64,000 nucleotides of DNA from Streptomyces sp. NBRC 109706 (GCF_000974485.1 NZ_BBOM01000006.1:62001-126000); one strand, 5' to 3'; positions 25,500 to 38,298 are shown, numbered from the stretch's first letter. Made by a program: numbers and translations. The notes: generated by a model not told the origin, from the sequence alone.

Positions 25500-27011
25500 A
25501 TGCTCGTCTTCATCGCGCGGCGGCTCTTCGTCTCGATCTGGGTCTTCCTCGCCTCCACGGCCGTGGTCTTCTTCCTGGCCACCCGCATCGGTGACCCGCT
25601 GTCCGAAGCCAGGCAACTGCCGGACGGCGCCCGCGAGGCCGCCATAGCCGAGATAACCGAGCGAATGCATCTCGACGATCCCGCCCTCGTTCGCTACCTC
25701 CGCTGGCTGGGCGATGTGCTCACCGGCGACCTGGGCGTGAACCGCCAGGGCCAGGACGTGAACGCCATGCTGGAGAACGCGTTCACCGCCACCATCCAAC
25801 TGATCACCGGGGCCACGGTGTTGGCCATCGTGATCGGTATCGCCGTGGGTGTGCTCTCCGCGCTGCGCCAGTACACGGCGCTCGACCACGCCGTCACCTT
25901 CGTCACCTTCATCTGCTTCTCGCTGCCGCTCTTCTGGGTCGGCACCCTGCTGAAGCAGTTCCTCGCCCTGGACTTCAACGACTGGCTGGTCGAGCCGACC
26001 ATCTCGCCGCTCTTCGTCGGCGGCATCTCGCTGATCTTCGGCCTGGCCTGCGGCTCGGCCGTGGTGGGCGACCGCAGGTCGCGGCTGGTCGCGTTCGGCT
26101 CCACCACGGCGGGCATGGCCGTGCTCCTGCTGGTGCTCTCCGCCACCGAGTGGTTCGCCGACCCGGGGCTCGGCCCGATCGTCATCGCGCTCACCGCGGT
26201 GGGCGCGGCGCTGGGCTTCACCACGCTGGTCAGCGGGTTGGAGTGGAAGCCGCCGCTGCAGGCGGCGCTGGCCACCGCCGTGCTCGGCGTGATCGCCTCG
26301 CTGACGCTGGGCCCTGTGCTGAAGGACCCGGAGCTGATCACCCTCTTGCTGCTGGCACTGGTCACGATCGGGATCTCGGGCGCGATCGGCTGGTTCCTCG
26401 GCGGCGACCTGTACCGCAGATCGGCGATCCCGGCCGCGGTGCTCACCGGCTTCTTCACGGCTGCGGTGATCTTCACCGACCGGATGCTCCAGTCGTTCGC
26501 CGACTACAGCGAGTCGGTCGGCGGCCGGCCGATCTCCACCATCGGCTCCCAGACCCCCAACTACTCGGGCACCTTCTGGGAGTCGGGCCTCGACTCGATG
26601 GGCCATCTGGCGCTGCCGACGCTGGCCCTGGTGCTGATCTCGCTGGCGAGCTACACGCGTTACACCCGCGCGAGCATGCTGGAGGTGATGAACCAGGACT
26701 ACGTCCGCACCGGACGGGCCAAGGGCCTCAGCGAGCGCGCCGTGGTCACCCGCCATGTGCTGCGCAACGGCCTGATCCCGATCACCACCCTGGTCGCCTA
26801 CGACATCGGCACGATCGTCGGTGGCGCGGTGGTCACCGAGGAGGTCTTCGGCTGGTCGGCGATGGGGAAGCTGCTGTTCAACGGGATCGACCAGGGAGAC
26901 CCGATGCCCATCATGGCGTTCTTCCTGGTGGCCGGTGGCGCGATCGTGGTCTTCAACATGATCGCCGACATCGTCTACGCGTTCCTCGACCCTCGCATCC
27001 GGTTGTCGTAA
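25500..27011 (+). CDS. ABC transporter permease (DppB/OppB type) with large internal insertion
   Basis: A 503-residue inner-membrane permease; DppB-type proteins are usually about 310-340. The normal N-terminal part runs from MLVFIARRLFVSIWVF to SLPLFWVGTLLKQF (about residue 155). The normal C-terminal part resumes near GHLALPTLALVLISLASYTRYTRA (about 375) and contains the EAA-loop-like YVRTGRAKGLSERAVVTRHVLRNG coupling segment. Between them lie about 200 residues with four or five extra hydrophobic segments and a soluble stretch. The frame is intact and flanked by an identifiable operon, so this is an insertion rather than an error. ATG follows accacagga. Confidence 0.92.
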   Translation: MLVFIARRLFVSIWVFLASTAVVFFLATRIGDPLSEARQLPDGAREAAIAEITERMHLDDPALVRYLRWLGDVLTGDLGVNRQGQDVNAMLENAFTATIQLITGATVLAIVIGIAVGVLSALRQYTALDHAVTFVTFICFSLPLFWVGTLLKQFLALDFNDWLVEPTISPLFVGGISLIFGLACGSAVVGDRRSRLVAFGSTTAGMAVLLLVLSATEWFADPGLGPIVIALTAVGAALGFTTLVSGLEWKPPLQAALATAVLGVIASLTLGPVLKDPELITLLLLALVTIGISGAIGWFLGGDLYRRSAIPAAVLTGFFTAAVIFTDRMLQSFADYSESVGGRPISTIGSQTPNYSGTFWESGLDSMGHLALPTLALVLISLASYTRYTRASMLEVMNQDYVRTGRAKGLSERAVVTRHVLRNGLIPITTLVAYDIGTIVGGAVVTEEVFGWSAMGKLLFNGIDQGDPMPIMAFFLVAGGAIVVFNMIADIVYAFLDPRIRLS

Positions 27012-27023
27012 AGGAGACTGGCC

Positions 27024-28040
27024 ATGACGCGAAACGCGGAAGGCGCCGGGGCCGAGAAGAACCCGGACGCACCTGGCACGAGCGCGGCGGAGATCGCCGA
27101 GGCCCAGGGCATGAACGTGGTAGCCCGCTCCCAGGGGCAGTTGGTGCTGCGCCGGTTCCTGCGGCACAAGGGCGCGCTGGCCGGGATGGTGCTGTTCTTC
27201 CTGGTCCTGGCCCTCGCCGTGACCAGCATCGGCGCCGGCTTCATACCCGGCTGGTGGGACAAGGACCCCACCACCACGGGATCGGTCGTGGAGGGCGGCC
27301 GCCCCACCCTCTCGGTGGTGCCGAGCTTCCTCGGCGGCGGCGGAGTCCATCTGGGCGAGCATCCGTTCGGCCAGGACAACGTGGGACGTGACTACTTCGC
27401 GCTCACCATGCGCGGCGCCCAGGTGTCGCTGCTGATCGCGGTGATCGTGGGCATGGTGGCCACCCTGGTCGGCACCGTGATCGGCGCCGTCGCCGGCTAC
27501 TTCAGGGGCTGGACCGAGGCCGTCCTGATGCGGATCACCGATGTGCTGATCGCCGTGCCGACGCTGCTGCTGGCCGGGCTGATCGGCGTGATCGTGGCGG
27601 GCAAGGGCGTGTTGCTGTTCGCCCTCTTCCTCGGGCTCTGCCTGTGGACCCAGATCGCCCGGCTGGTGCGCGGCGAGGTGCTTTCGCTCCGCGAGAAGGA
27701 GTATGTGGAGGCGGCCCGTTCGGTCGGAACCTCGGCAAGACGCATCATCTTCAAGCACATCCTGCCCAACACGATCGGCATCATCATCGTGTCGGCGACG
27801 CTGATGATCGCCAGCGCGGTGCTGCTGGAATCCGCGCTGTCCTTCCTCAACCTCGGTGTGCGCCCGCCGGACACCTCGCTCGGCCGGCTGATCAACGAGT
27901 ACCGCACGGCGTTGAGCGTCCGCCCCTGGCTCTTCTACTGGCCGGGCGCGTTCATCGTCGCCATCGCCTTCTCGGTGAACTTCATCGGCGACGGCCTGCG
28001 CGACGCCTTCGACCCCCGACAGACCCGGGTGCGTGACTGA
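27024..28040 (+). CDS. ABC transporter permease (DppC/OppC type)
   Basis: A 338-residue permease. The soluble N-terminus (1-45) leads into the first span LAGMVLFFLVLALAVTSIGAGF. A periplasmic loop contains HPFGQDNVGRDYFALTMRGAQ, characteristic of DppC proteins. Four more spans follow, with the cytoplasmic coupling segment KEYVEAARSVGTSARRIIFKHILPN near residue 230. Its stop shares bases with the ATG of the first ATPase gene, so translation is coupled. With the 503-residue permease it forms the membrane channel. Confidence 0.94.
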   Translation: MTRNAEGAGAEKNPDAPGTSAAEIAEAQGMNVVARSQGQLVLRRFLRHKGALAGMVLFFLVLALAVTSIGAGFIPGWWDKDPTTTGSVVEGGRPTLSVVPSFLGGGGVHLGEHPFGQDNVGRDYFALTMRGAQVSLLIAVIVGMVATLVGTVIGAVAGYFRGWTEAVLMRITDVLIAVPTLLLAGLIGVIVAGKGVLLFALFLGLCLWTQIARLVRGEVLSLREKEYVEAARSVGTSARRIIFKHILPNTIGIIIVSATLMIASAVLLESALSFLNLGVRPPDTSLGRLINEYRTALSVRPWLFYWPGAFIVAIAFSVNFIGDGLRDAFDPRQTRVRD

Positions 28041-29182
28041 TGTCCCTGACTCCTCCCATCAACACCCCCACCGCCTCGGCCCCCGGCGGCGAGGCGGCGG
28101 TGACCGAGGCCGCCGAAGAGGTGCACGCCGCCCACACGTTGGCCGATGCCAAGCCGCCGTCGGACGAGGAGATCCTCACCGTCGAGAACCTGACGGTCGA
28201 GTTCCCCACCGACGACGGCCTGGTCAAGGCGGTGCGCGGCCTGAGCTACACGCTGCGGGCCCGTGAGGTGCTGGGCATCGTCGGCGAGTCGGGGTCGGGC
28301 AAGTCCGTCTCCTCGATGGCGGTGATGGGCCTGCTGCCCAAGTCCGCCCGGGTGCACGGCAGCATCCGCTACCGTGGCCAGGAGCTGCTGACCATGCGGC
28401 CCAAGGAGCAACGGGGGCTGCGCGGCCGGAAGATCGCGATGATCTTCCAGGACCCGATGACCTCGCTCAACCCGGTGCGCACCATCGGCGACCAGCTCGC
28501 CGAGGCGGTACTCGCCCACCATCTGGTGCCGCGCAAGCAGGCGATGGCCAGGGCCAGGGAGATGCTGGACCTGGTCGGCATCCCCCAGCCGGAGCGCCGA
28601 CTCAAGGCGTATCCGCACGAGTTCTCCGGCGGCATGCGGCAGCGGGTGATGATCGCGATGGCGATCATCAACGATCCGGATGTGATCATCGCCGACGAGC
28701 CCACCACGGCGCTCGACGTCACGGTGCAGGCGCAGATCCTGGAGAAGCTGCTTGAGGTCAAGGACGAGGTCAACGCGGCGATCCTGATGATCACCCATGA
28801 CCTCGGGGTGATCGCCGGCATGGCGCACCGCACGCTGGTGATGTACGCCGGCAAGCCCGTCGAGATCGGCGGCACCGACCAGGTCTTCTACGATCCGAGG
28901 ATGCCGTACACCGCCGGCCTGCTGGGCTCCATCCCGGCGCTCGACGGGGCCCGTTCCGAGCGGCTGCGGCCGATCGGCGGCACCCCGCCGTCGCTGATCC
29001 AGCTGCCCAGGGGCTGCCCGTTCTCCCCGCGTTGTCCGCTGGCCACCACGGAGTGCCGGGAGGACGAGCCCGGGTTGACCGACCAGGGCGACGGACACGA
29101 GGCCGCCTGCCACCACAGCGACCGGCTGGCCGAGGCCGAGGACGCGACCACGTTCTTCCGCACCACCGAGGAGGGCCGATGA
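28040..29182 (+). CDS. Peptide ABC transporter ATP-binding protein (DppD/OppD type)
   Basis: A 380-residue ATPase. After a 50-residue leader come Walker [11 protein letters not shown], the Q-loop in [12 protein letters not shown], signature FSGGMRQRV and Walker [14 protein letters not shown], with the switch histidine in MITHDLGV. The C-terminal oligopeptide-transporter extension carries the cysteine cluster [14 protein letters not shown] and later CHH near residue 365, typical of Dpp/Opp ATPases. It overlaps both neighbours' coding ends (TGATG before, ATGA after), so it is part of a single operon. Confidence 0.95.
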   Translation: MSLTPPINTPTASAPGGEAAVTEAAEEVHAAHTLADAKPPSDEEILTVENLTVEFPTDDGLVKAVRGLSYTLRAREVLGIVGESGSGKSVSSMAVMGLLPKSARVHGSIRYRGQELLTMRPKEQRGLRGRKIAMIFQDPMTSLNPVRTIGDQLAEAVLAHHLVPRKQAMARAREMLDLVGIPQPERRLKAYPHEFSGGMRQRVMIAMAIINDPDVIIADEPTTALDVTVQAQILEKLLEVKDEVNAAILMITHDLGVIAGMAHRTLVMYAGKPVEIGGTDQVFYDPRMPYTAGLLGSIPALDGARSERLRPIGGTPPSLIQLPRGCPFSPRCPLATTECREDEPGLTDQGDGHEAACHHSDRLAEAEDATTFFRTTEEGR

Positions 29183-30318
29183 CCGCCACGGCGACCAAGC
29201 CGAGCGAACCGAGTGAACTGCTCCAGGTCAAGGACCTGGTGGTCAACTTCCCCGTGCGCGGCGGCGGGCTGGTGCGGCGCACGATCGGCCAGGTGCAGGC
29301 GGTCAGCGGGGTGTCCTTCGCGGTCAGCGAGGGCGAGACGCTGGGCGTGGTCGGCGAGTCCGGCTGCGGCAAGTCCACCACCGGGCGGGCCCTGTTGCAG
29401 CTGATCAAGCCGACCTCGGGCTCCGTCGTCTTCGACGGGCAGGAGATCACCGGGCTCGGCGCGCGCGGTCTGCGCCCGGTCCAGCGCAAGGCCGGCATGG
29501 TCTTCCAGGACCCGTACGCCTCGCTCAACCCCAAGCTGCCGGTGAACGACATCATCGCCGAGCCGCTGAAGGTGCAGGGCCTGTGGCGGCGGACCGGCAA
29601 GGCGCGGGTGGCCGAACTGCTGGAGCTGGTCGGGCTCAGCCCCGAGCACGGCAACCGCTATCCGCACGAGTTCTCCGGCGGTCAGCGGCAGCGCATCGGC
29701 ATCGCCAGGGCGCTGGCCCTCGAACCGAAGCTGCTGGTCCTGGACGAGCCGGTGTCGGCGCTTGACGTCTCGGTCCAGGCCGGCGTGGTCAACCTCCTGG
29801 AGGACCTGCAGGAACGCCTGGGCGTGGCCTATGTGTTCATCGCCCACGACCTGTCCGTGGTCCGGCACATCTCCGACCGGGTGGCCGTGATGTACCTGGG
29901 CAAGGTGGTGGAGACGGGCACCAGGGAGCAGGTGTACGAGAGCCCGTCGCATCCCTACACCCAGGCGTTGCTGTCCGCCGCCCCGCTGGCCGACCCACGG
30001 CGGGAGCGCCAGCGTCGGCGCACCGTGTTGACGGGCGACGTGCCCAGCCCGCTGGACCCGCCGAGCGGTTGCCGGTTCCGCACCCGCTGCTGGAAGGCGC
30101 AGGACATCTGCGCCACGGAGGAGCCCGAGCTGCGCGACCGGGGCACCGGGCATCCGGTGGCCTGCCACTTCGCCGAGGTCCCCGATTCGGGCACCACCGC
30201 GCTTGAGGCGGCGGCCGTCGCCCTGGCCAAGGAGCCGGCGACGGAGAGGCCCGACGCGGACGAGCCGGCCGCGGACGAGCCGGCGGCCGGGAAACCGACG
30301 GCCGACGCGGCGGAGTAG
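29179..30318 (+). CDS. Peptide ABC transporter ATP-binding protein (DppF/OppF type)
   Basis: A 379-residue second ATPase of the transporter. Motifs are Walker [12 protein letters not shown]-loop [13 protein letters not shown], signature FSGGQRQRI, Walker [14 protein letters not shown] and switch H in FIAHDLSVV. The C-terminal cysteine motif [14 protein letters not shown] is present near residue 300. The final 35 residues form an Ala/Glu/Asp/Pro-rich tail (repeats of ADEPAA) not usual in the family. It ends the operon and is followed by a strong terminator. Confidence 0.95.
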   Translation: MTATATKPSEPSELLQVKDLVVNFPVRGGGLVRRTIGQVQAVSGVSFAVSEGETLGVVGESGCGKSTTGRALLQLIKPTSGSVVFDGQEITGLGARGLRPVQRKAGMVFQDPYASLNPKLPVNDIIAEPLKVQGLWRRTGKARVAELLELVGLSPEHGNRYPHEFSGGQRQRIGIARALALEPKLLVLDEPVSALDVSVQAGVVNLLEDLQERLGVAYVFIAHDLSVVRHISDRVAVMYLGKVVETGTREQVYESPSHPYTQALLSAAPLADPRRERQRRRTVLTGDVPSPLDPPSGCRFRTRCWKAQDICATEEPELRDRGTGHPVACHFAEVPDSGTTALEAAAVALAKEPATERPDADEPAADEPAAGKPTADAAE

Positions 30319-30329
30319 CCGAGCGGGCG

Positions 30330-30391
30330 GACAACGGGCGAGGCCGGCCGTGGACGGAACGTTCCGTCCGCGGTCGGCCTCGCCCGTTGTC
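30330..30391. terminator. Long hairpin ending the ABC operon
   Basis: An outer 17-base perfect stem (gacaacgggcgaggccg with its complement) encloses an inner 9-base palindrome ggacggaac/gttccgtcc. It lies between the convergent ABC ATPase and thiamine-binding-like genes and can serve both. Confidence 0.88.
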
Positions 30392-30411
30392 GATCGGCGG
30401 CGCCGGCCCGG

Positions 30412-30720
30412 TCAGTCCCGCTCCGGCTCCTCGGCGAGCAGTTCGTCGACGCGGCGGACCTTGCGCTCCAGGCCGTCCGTGACGCCGGGCCTGATATCGG
30501 CCTTGAGCACCAGGCTCACCCGGCCGGCGCGGGCCTCGACGGCCGCGACCGCGTCCCTGACGACCGTCATCACCTCGTCCCAGGAGCCCTCGATCGAGGT
30601 GAACATGGCGTCGGTGCGGTGCGGGAGGCCGCTGTTCCGCACCACCCGCACCGCCTCGGCGACCTCCTCGCCGACATCCTCACCGGTGCCGATCGGGGTC
30701 ACCGAGAAGGCGACGATCAC
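30412..30720 (-). CDS. MTH1187/YkoF-like thiamine-binding family protein
   Basis: A 102-residue ferredoxin-like protein. It begins [23 protein letters not shown], continues with [25 protein letters not shown] and ends [13 protein letters not shown], matching the MTH1187 family, which binds thiamine or related ligands and forms tetramers. The GTG start overlaps the stop of the YbjN gene (GTGA), so the two are coupled. No thiamine transport or synthesis gene is adjacent, so a role in thiamine metabolism is family knowledge, not context. Confidence 0.9.
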   Translation of the reverse strand: MIVAFSVTPIGTGEDVGEEVAEAVRVVRNSGLPHRTDAMFTSIEGSWDEVMTVVRDAVAAVEARAGRVSLVLKADIRPGVTDGLERKVRRVDELLAEEPERD

Positions 30721-31361
30721 GCCGGGGTCCCGGGGCCGCCGGGCGCCTCGTCGCCGTCCGACGACTCGGCGGGCCCGCCCTCGTTGGCGTCCGTGTCGGC
30801 GTCGGCACCGCCGTCGGCCGAGCCCTCGACGTCCTCGGCCAGGCCCAGCCGCTCGACCAACCACTTGTCGAACTCCATCGCGGCACGCACCCAACTGACC
30901 GTGCTTGCCACAAAGTGATCGAACGCAACGCCGGCACCCAGCAACATATGCACATCGCCGACCAGCCGGACCGTGCCGTCGTCATTGGTGTGCGTATAGA
31001 CCTTGGGCCACAGCGTGGTGTGGTTCCACTCGTCCACGCTCTCCAGCAGCCGGGGCTTGTCGTCCAGCGTGTAGGGGCGCGCGTAGAACGTGCGCACGGA
31101 CAGCACGCGTTGCTGCTTCTCGCCACGGAACATGAAGTAGGTACGGAACTGCTTCCAGGGCGCCACGAGATCGCCCTGCTTGTCCACCACGTACTTCAGC
31201 TGCATCCGGTCCAACAGCTGCTTCAGCAGCTCCTGGTTCGGCATGATCGGGCCGGTCGGCTTGGTCGGCTGCTGGCCTTGCTGCTGGCCCTGACCACGCT
31301 GCTGTTCCGGCTTGTCGGGCCGCCCTCCGAAGTTCGGGATGGCGGACGGGTCAACGGACAC
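30717..31361 (-). CDS. YbjN domain-containing protein
   Basis: A 214-residue cytosolic protein. A Gln/Gly/Pro-rich N-terminus (1-35) precedes a YbjN fold (about 40-165) with [45 protein letters not shown] and [23 protein letters not shown] long amphipathic helix, [25 protein letters not shown], and an acidic disordered tail follow. YbjN proteins resemble type III secretion chaperones and are broadly linked to stress regulation; the client here is unknown. The GTG start at 31361 has gaaggga upstream. An in-frame ATG 12 codons earlier is less likely. Confidence 0.85.
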   Translation of the reverse strand: MSVDPSAIPNFGGRPDKPEQQRGQGQQQGQQPTKPTGPIMPNQELLKQLLDRMQLKYVVDKQGDLVAPWKQFRTYFMFRGEKQQRVLSVRTFYARPYTLDDKPRLLESVDEWNHTTLWPKVYTHTNDDGTVRLVGDVHMLLGAGVAFDHFVASTVSWVRAAMEFDKWLVERLGLAEDVEGSADGGADADTDANEGGPAESSDGDEAPGGPGTPA

Positions 31362-31460
31362 GGGGGGTCCCTTCGTACGGATTAGCGGGCACCCCATCCT
31401 CTCCCACCACCGCCCCCGGGGGGCAACCAGCGGGCGGGGGGCATGTCCGCGCGAACCGGA

Positions 31461-34100
<2,640 letters not shown>

Positions 34101-34181
34101 TTCGCGGCACTCCTCCGATCCCGACAACAGCGACCGACCCCGACAGCCTGACCGGCCCTGCCAGAGTCAACGTGCGATAAG

Positions 34182-34200
34182 TTGAGTCTAGTCCACTCAA
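34182..34200. promoter_or_regulatory. HAIR element (HspR operator) of clpB
   Basis: ttgagt-ctagtcc-actcaa matches the inner bases of the HspR consensus CTTGAGT-N7-ACTCAAG on both arms. It lies upstream of clpB and just before the divergent nucleotidyltransferase gene. Confidence 0.9.
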
Positions 34201-34271
34201 TGCAGAAATCGCCATGCGGCTCCCCGATATCGGTACGACACCCATGGGCCGGCACCGCCAGAGTGGGCGCC

Positions 34272-34934
34272 ATGCAGGACAGGGGGCTCGCGGCGGATGG
34301 CACCATCGCGCGGGAGGGCGCGCCGGAGCGTGTGACGGCGGCGTTCGCGCCGGTGGTCGCGTCGGCCAGGGCCCGCCTCGTCGAGACCTTCGTCCAACGG
34401 GCCCACAGCGCGTATCTCTACGGCAGCGTCCCCCGTGGCACCGCGATCCCCGGCACGTCCGACCTCGACCTGCTGCTCGCCCTCCACCGGGAGCCCACCG
34501 AGGCCGATCGGGCCGACGCCGGGTCGGTGGAGCGCGCGCTCGACCGTGGCTTCGACCAGATCGACGGCGTCGGCCTGCTGCTCGCCGGGGTCGACACCGT
34601 GCTCAGCGAGCTGGAACGACACGACCTCGGCTTCTTTGTCGCCTGCCTCTGCACCCCCCCTCTACGGCCCGGATCTCGCCGAGCGGCTGCCCCGTTACCG
34701 CCCCACCTCGCTCCTCGCCCGGGAGACCAACGGCGATCTGGCGGCGGCCCTCGACCGCTGGCGCGCCCGCGCCACCGCCGCGACCACCGACGCCGAACGC
34801 ACGGCCCTCGCCAGGAGCGCCGCCCGCCGGCCAACACCCGACCCCGGCGTGCTGGGCACCCTCATCGAGGATCTGGGCCCCTGGCTGGCCGCCGAGTACG
34901 CCCGCCGTCACGGCCTCAAGCGCCCCGCCCCTGA
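34272..34934 (+). pseudogene. Aminoglycoside-type nucleotidyltransferase gene broken by a frameshift
   Basis: The first part encodes a Pol-beta-like nucleotidyltransferase with YLYGSVPRGTAIPGTSDLDL, the GS-x-R-G-x-SD-x-D metal-binding core, near residue 45. After HDLGFFVACLCTP the frame should continue YGPDLAERLPRYRPTSLLAR, but this sits in the +1 frame. The break is at a run of seven C residues at 34654-34660; six would restore one frame. The restored frame remains open well beyond the native-looking end, to 35148, so the original stop is uncertain. A sequencing error or a genuine slippage mutation are both possible. Confidence 0.72.
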
Positions 34935-34945
34935 CCGCCGTGCCG

Positions 34946-35728
34946 CTACCCCTGGCCGGCCGTCGCGAAGAGGTGCCTGGCCGCGTCGGGGAAGGGCCGG
35001 CCGACCACCGCGCCTTCGCCGCTGCCGACGGACATCACCGCGACCACGGTGCCCGTCCCCGTGGCATGGTCGAAGTCCTGCAGCCAGGGCCCACCGCTGG
35101 AGCCCGCCGTCAGATCGCAGTCGTCGAGCAGCAGCCCGCCCAGGTTGACCGCCTCCGCCTCGCCCTCCCCCAGCACATTGGTCTCGCCCGCGCAGTAGCG
35201 CAGCGATTCGCCGTCATAGGGATCCGCCGCCGGATAGCCCAGCACGGCCACCTCGCCGCTCTCCCTGATCGGCTCGAACGCCAACTCGTTGGCGCCCTGG
35301 GCCTCCTGAACGGTCCGGCCGTCCTTGGTCTCCAGGGTGAGAAACGCGTAGTCGTGCGGGAGGATGTCGTTGGTCTCCCGGCTGATGTCCCACCCCTCGG
35401 GCGTGTGCACCGAGGCCACCCGCCAGCCGTCCTCGCGAAAGCTGTCCCGGCCGTGGTCGTAGGCCGGGACGAAGTACACATCGCCGGGGGCGGCGGGGCT
35501 CTCCGCGCCGCTGACGCAGTGCGCGGCCGTGGCGACCACGCTGCCGTTGGGGGCGTCGACCACGGAGCCCGAGCAGAGCCCGAGGCGGCCGTCGCCCGCG
35601 TCCCAGATGATCTTTCCCACCGTGCTCACCGTGCCCTGTGCCCAGGGATCGGCCGCCACCGCCGGCGGCGCCGTGACGAGCATCGCCGCCGCCAGGGCGG
35701 CGATGGATATGGGGAGGCGTAGGTTCAT
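34946..35728 (-). CDS. Secreted trypsin-like serine protease
   Basis: A 260-residue exported protease. The signal peptide is LPISIAALAAAMLVTAPPAVAA (cleavage near residue 26). The catalytic triad is visible as His in VVATAAHCVSG (near 69), Asp in DILPHDYAFLTLE (near 128) and Ser in LTAGSSGGPWLQDF (near 218). Cysteine pairs are placed as in chymotrypsin-fold enzymes (the one after His, and the RYCAGE/DDC pair). There is no obvious pro-peptide. It is convergent with the broken nucleotidyltransferase gene and divergent from the PAP2 phosphatase. Confidence 0.92.
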   Translation of the reverse strand: MNLRLPISIAALAAAMLVTAPPAVAADPWAQGTVSTVGKIIWDAGDGRLGLCSGSVVDAPNGSVVATAAHCVSGAESPAAPGDVYFVPAYDHGRDSFREDGWRVASVHTPEGWDISRETNDILPHDYAFLTLETKDGRTVQEAQGANELAFEPIRESGEVAVLGYPAADPYDGESLRYCAGETNVLGEGEAEAVNLGGLLLDDCDLTAGSSGGPWLQDFDHATGTGTVVAVMSVGSGEGAVVGRPFPDAARHLFATAGQG

Positions 35729-35806
35729 ACCGAACACCCTGTGATCGCTCAGGGGTGAAGTCCAGCCGCCGTCCGCCGAACGAGTGCCCAAGCGAAAGGG
35801 CGAGCG

Positions 35807-36454
35807 ATGGTGTCCCCACGACCGCCGGCCGGCCTCTGGCCGGGACTCTCCCTACTGACGGCCGCGCTCTGCGCCGCGCTGCTCACCCTGGTGATCGCCG
35901 GCGGGAACGAGCCCCTCGCCGTCGACTCGGCCCTGCACGACTGGGCGTCGGCGCACCGTAGCCCGGGCTGGAACGACGCGTTCACCCTGATCACGGACAG
36001 TGGCACCCGGGTGCCGGCCACCGTCGGCGCGATGGTCGCCGGCGCGTTGGCCGCCGGCCGCCACTGGTGGCTGGGCGCCGTGGCCGGCGGCGCCGCGCTG
36101 CTGCTGGCCCAACTGCTGCGCTACGCGCTGGTCGTGACGATCGACCGGCCCAGGCCGACGGAGGCCGACTGGGTGATCCAGGTGAACAACCCGGCGCTGC
36201 CGTCCGGCCACGCCACCACCTCGGCGCTGGTCGCCATCGGGCTCGCGGCGGCCCTGTGGCCGCGCTGCCGACGCCCCCTGACCCGCGCCCTGGCGGTCGG
36301 CCTCCCCGCCCTCTGGGCGGTGGCCGTCGCCGTCAGCCGCGTCTACCTCGGCGTCCACTGGCCCACCGACGTCCTCGCCGGCTGGCTCCTCGCCGCCACC
36401 CTGACCAGCGCGCTCCTCCCCCTCGTCGCCAGAACCTGGCCCGACCCCGGCTGA
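35807..36454 (+). CDS. PAP2-superfamily membrane phosphatase
   Basis: A 215-residue integral membrane phosphatase with five or six spans. The three PAP2 motifs are present: a degenerate first motif VTIDRPRP (near 112), PSGHATTSALVAIG with the catalytic His (near 130) and SRVYLGVHWPTDVLAG (near 178). Likely substrates are phosphatidic acid, phosphatidylglycerophosphate or undecaprenyl pyrophosphate; the sequence does not distinguish them. ATG 35807 is preceded by gaaaggg. Confidence 0.92.
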   Translation: MVSPRPPAGLWPGLSLLTAALCAALLTLVIAGGNEPLAVDSALHDWASAHRSPGWNDAFTLITDSGTRVPATVGAMVAGALAAGRHWWLGAVAGGAALLLAQLLRYALVVTIDRPRPTEADWVIQVNNPALPSGHATTSALVAIGLAAALWPRCRRPLTRALAVGLPALWAVAVAVSRVYLGVHWPTDVLAGWLLAATLTSALLPLVARTWPDPG

Positions 36455-36517
36455 ACCGGTTTCCCCCGCCGGCCGAGGCCGCCAGGAACCCCGGCCCGGG
36501 CCGCCCAGCGCACAGCA

Positions 36518-36545
36518 CCCGCCCGCCCCCGAAGGGGCGGGCGGG
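36518..36545. terminator. Hairpin between PAP2 and hspR
   Basis: A 12-base perfect GC stem (cccgcccgcccc with its complement) closes on a cgaa tetraloop in the convergent gap and can end transcription of the dnaK operon and of the PAP2 gene. Confidence 0.85.
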
Positions 36546-36581
36546 CGGGGAAGAACCGGTTCGGGCCGGCCCGGCCAGGGC

Positions 36582-37034
36582 TCAGCGGCGCCGGTCCGGG
36601 CGCCAGACCACCAACGCGGAGGACTGGCTGACGTCCTGGTAGGGCACCAGATCGCGGCGGTAGGAGGCATGCACCTGCGCCTCCCGCTGCCGCATGGCGA
36701 CGGCCGCGCCCTCCACCGCCTGCTGCAACTCGACCACCCGCGCCTGCAGCGCGGCGACCTGTGTCTCCAGCTCGATGATCCGCTTGATCCCCGCGAGGTT
36801 GATCCCCTCGTCCTGGGAGAGCCGCTGGACCTGGCGCAACAGCTGGATATCGCGCGCCGAGTACCGCCGGCCCCGGCCGGCCGCCCGGTCCGGGCAGACC
36901 AGGCCGAGCCGGTCGTACTGACGCAGCGTCTGCGGATGCAGCCCGGAGAGCTGCGCCGCGACGGAGATGACGTAGACCGGCGTGTCATCGGTGAGTTCGT
37001 AGGGGTTACTGCTCTGTCCGTACCGGCCGTCCAT
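36582..37034 (-). CDS. hspR: MerR-family heat-shock repressor HspR
   Basis: A 150-residue repressor that binds HAIR sites with DnaK as co-repressor. The MerR helix-turn-helix is YVISVAAQLSGLHPQTLRQYDRLGLV (about 21-46), followed by the RRYSARDIQLLRQVQRLSQDEGINLAGIKR region and a coiled-coil dimerisation helix (90-125). ATG 37034 has gggag upstream. It lies 5 bases after dnaJ as the last gene of dnaK-grpE-dnaJ-hspR, the autoregulatory layout known in Streptomyces. Confidence 0.96.
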   Translation of the reverse strand: MDGRYGQSSNPYELTDDTPVYVISVAAQLSGLHPQTLRQYDRLGLVCPDRAAGRGRRYSARDIQLLRQVQRLSQDEGINLAGIKRIIELETQVAALQARVVELQQAVEGAAVAMRQREAQVHASYRRDLVPYQDVSQSSALVVWRPDRRR

Positions 37035-37038
37035 CTCG

Positions 37039-38247
37039 TTACTCTCCCTTCGCGGCCTCGAACAGCCCTGCCCGAGGGTCTTCCCCCTCGGCCGCCGCGC
37101 GATACTCGGCGAGGGCCTTGCGGGCCTTGTCACCCATATCGCGTGGCACGGCGATCTCGATGGTGACCAACAGATCGCCCCGGGTGCCGTCCTTGCGGAC
37201 CGCGCCCTTGCCCCTGGCACGCATGGTGCGCCCGCCCGGAGTGCCGGGCGGCAGCTTCAGCGTGACCGGCGGACCACCGAGCGTGGGCACCTTGATCTCA
37301 CCACCGAGCGCCGCTTCTGGGAAGGTCACCGGCACCGTGATGGTCAGATTGTCGCCACGCCGGCCGAAGACCGAGTGGCCGCCGACATGCACCACCACAT
37401 AGAGGTCCCCGTGCGGACCGCCGCGCTCGCCGGGGGCGCCCTTGCCGCGCAGCCGAATGCGCTGCCCGTCGTCGACGCCCGCCGGAATCCGCACCTGCAT
37501 GGTGCGGGAACTGGTGGCCCGGCCGCTGCCCCGGCAGACCTGGCACGGATCCTGGGCCGTCAGCCCCCGCCCCCGGCAGTCGACGCAGGGATCGGTGAGC
37601 GAGAACCCGCCCCCGCCGCCCCGGCTGACCTGCCCGGTGCCGACGCAGGTCGGGCACACCCGGGGGGTGCCGTTCTTGTCGCCGGTGCCGGAACACGCCT
37701 TACAGGCGGCGCTCGACGACATCCGCAGCGGCACCGTGGCGCCGGAGACCGCCTCGGTGAAGCTGAGCGTCACCTCGGACTCGATGTCCTGACCGCGCCT
37801 CGCCTGGGTGCGCGCGCCGGGCGCGCCGCCCCGGTTGAAGAGGCCGCCGAACACATCGCCGAGACCACCACCGAAGCCGCCGGCCGCACCACCGGGACCG
37901 CCGGGCGCGCCGCCGGGACCCTGCTGGCCCGGGGCACCGCCGAAGAGGTCCCCCAGGTCGAAGTTGAACTGGCCGGCGCCGCCGGGCCCGCCGGGACGGA
38001 ACCCGCCGTTGCCGAAGAGCGCCCGCGCCTCGTCGTACTCCTTGCGCCGCTTGGCGTCGCCGAGCACGTCATAGGCTTCGGAGACGTCCTTGAAACGGTC
38101 CTCCGCCTTGGCGTCCCCCTCGTTGGCGTCCGGGTGGTTCTCCCGGGCCAACTTGCGGTACGCCTTCTTGATCTCCGCCTCGGTGGCGTCCCGGGGGACG
38201 CCGAGGACCTTGTAGTAGTCCTTCTCGATGAAGTCCTTGGTGCTCAT
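37039..38247 (-). CDS. dnaJ: Co-chaperone DnaJ
   Basis: A 402-residue type I J-protein. It has a J-domain (10-75) with the HPD tripeptide in ENHPDANEG, and a Gly/Phe-rich linker (85-150) with [16 protein letters not shown] zinc finger of four CxxCxGxG repeats follows ([32 protein letters not shown]; about 175-240), then C-terminal substrate-binding beta domains. It stimulates DnaK ATP hydrolysis and delivers unfolded clients. It is the third gene of the heat-shock operon, 51 bases after grpE. Confidence 0.97.
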   Translation of the reverse strand: MSTKDFIEKDYYKVLGVPRDATEAEIKKAYRKLARENHPDANEGDAKAEDRFKDVSEAYDVLGDAKRRKEYDEARALFGNGGFRPGGPGGAGQFNFDLGDLFGGAPGQQGPGGAPGGPGGAAGGFGGGLGDVFGGLFNRGGAPGARTQARRGQDIESEVTLSFTEAVSGATVPLRMSSSAACKACSGTGDKNGTPRVCPTCVGTGQVSRGGGGGFSLTDPCVDCRGRGLTAQDPCQVCRGSGRATSSRTMQVRIPAGVDDGQRIRLRGKGAPGERGGPHGDLYVVVHVGGHSVFGRRGDNLTITVPVTFPEAALGGEIKVPTLGGPPVTLKLPPGTPGGRTMRARGKGAVRKDGTRGDLLVTIEIAVPRDMGDKARKALAEYRAAAEGEDPRAGLFEAAKGE

Positions 38248-38298
38248 CCCCGACGTCCCTCCCTTCGCGCGACGGATCCCGTGGGGTCGTCGGCCACG

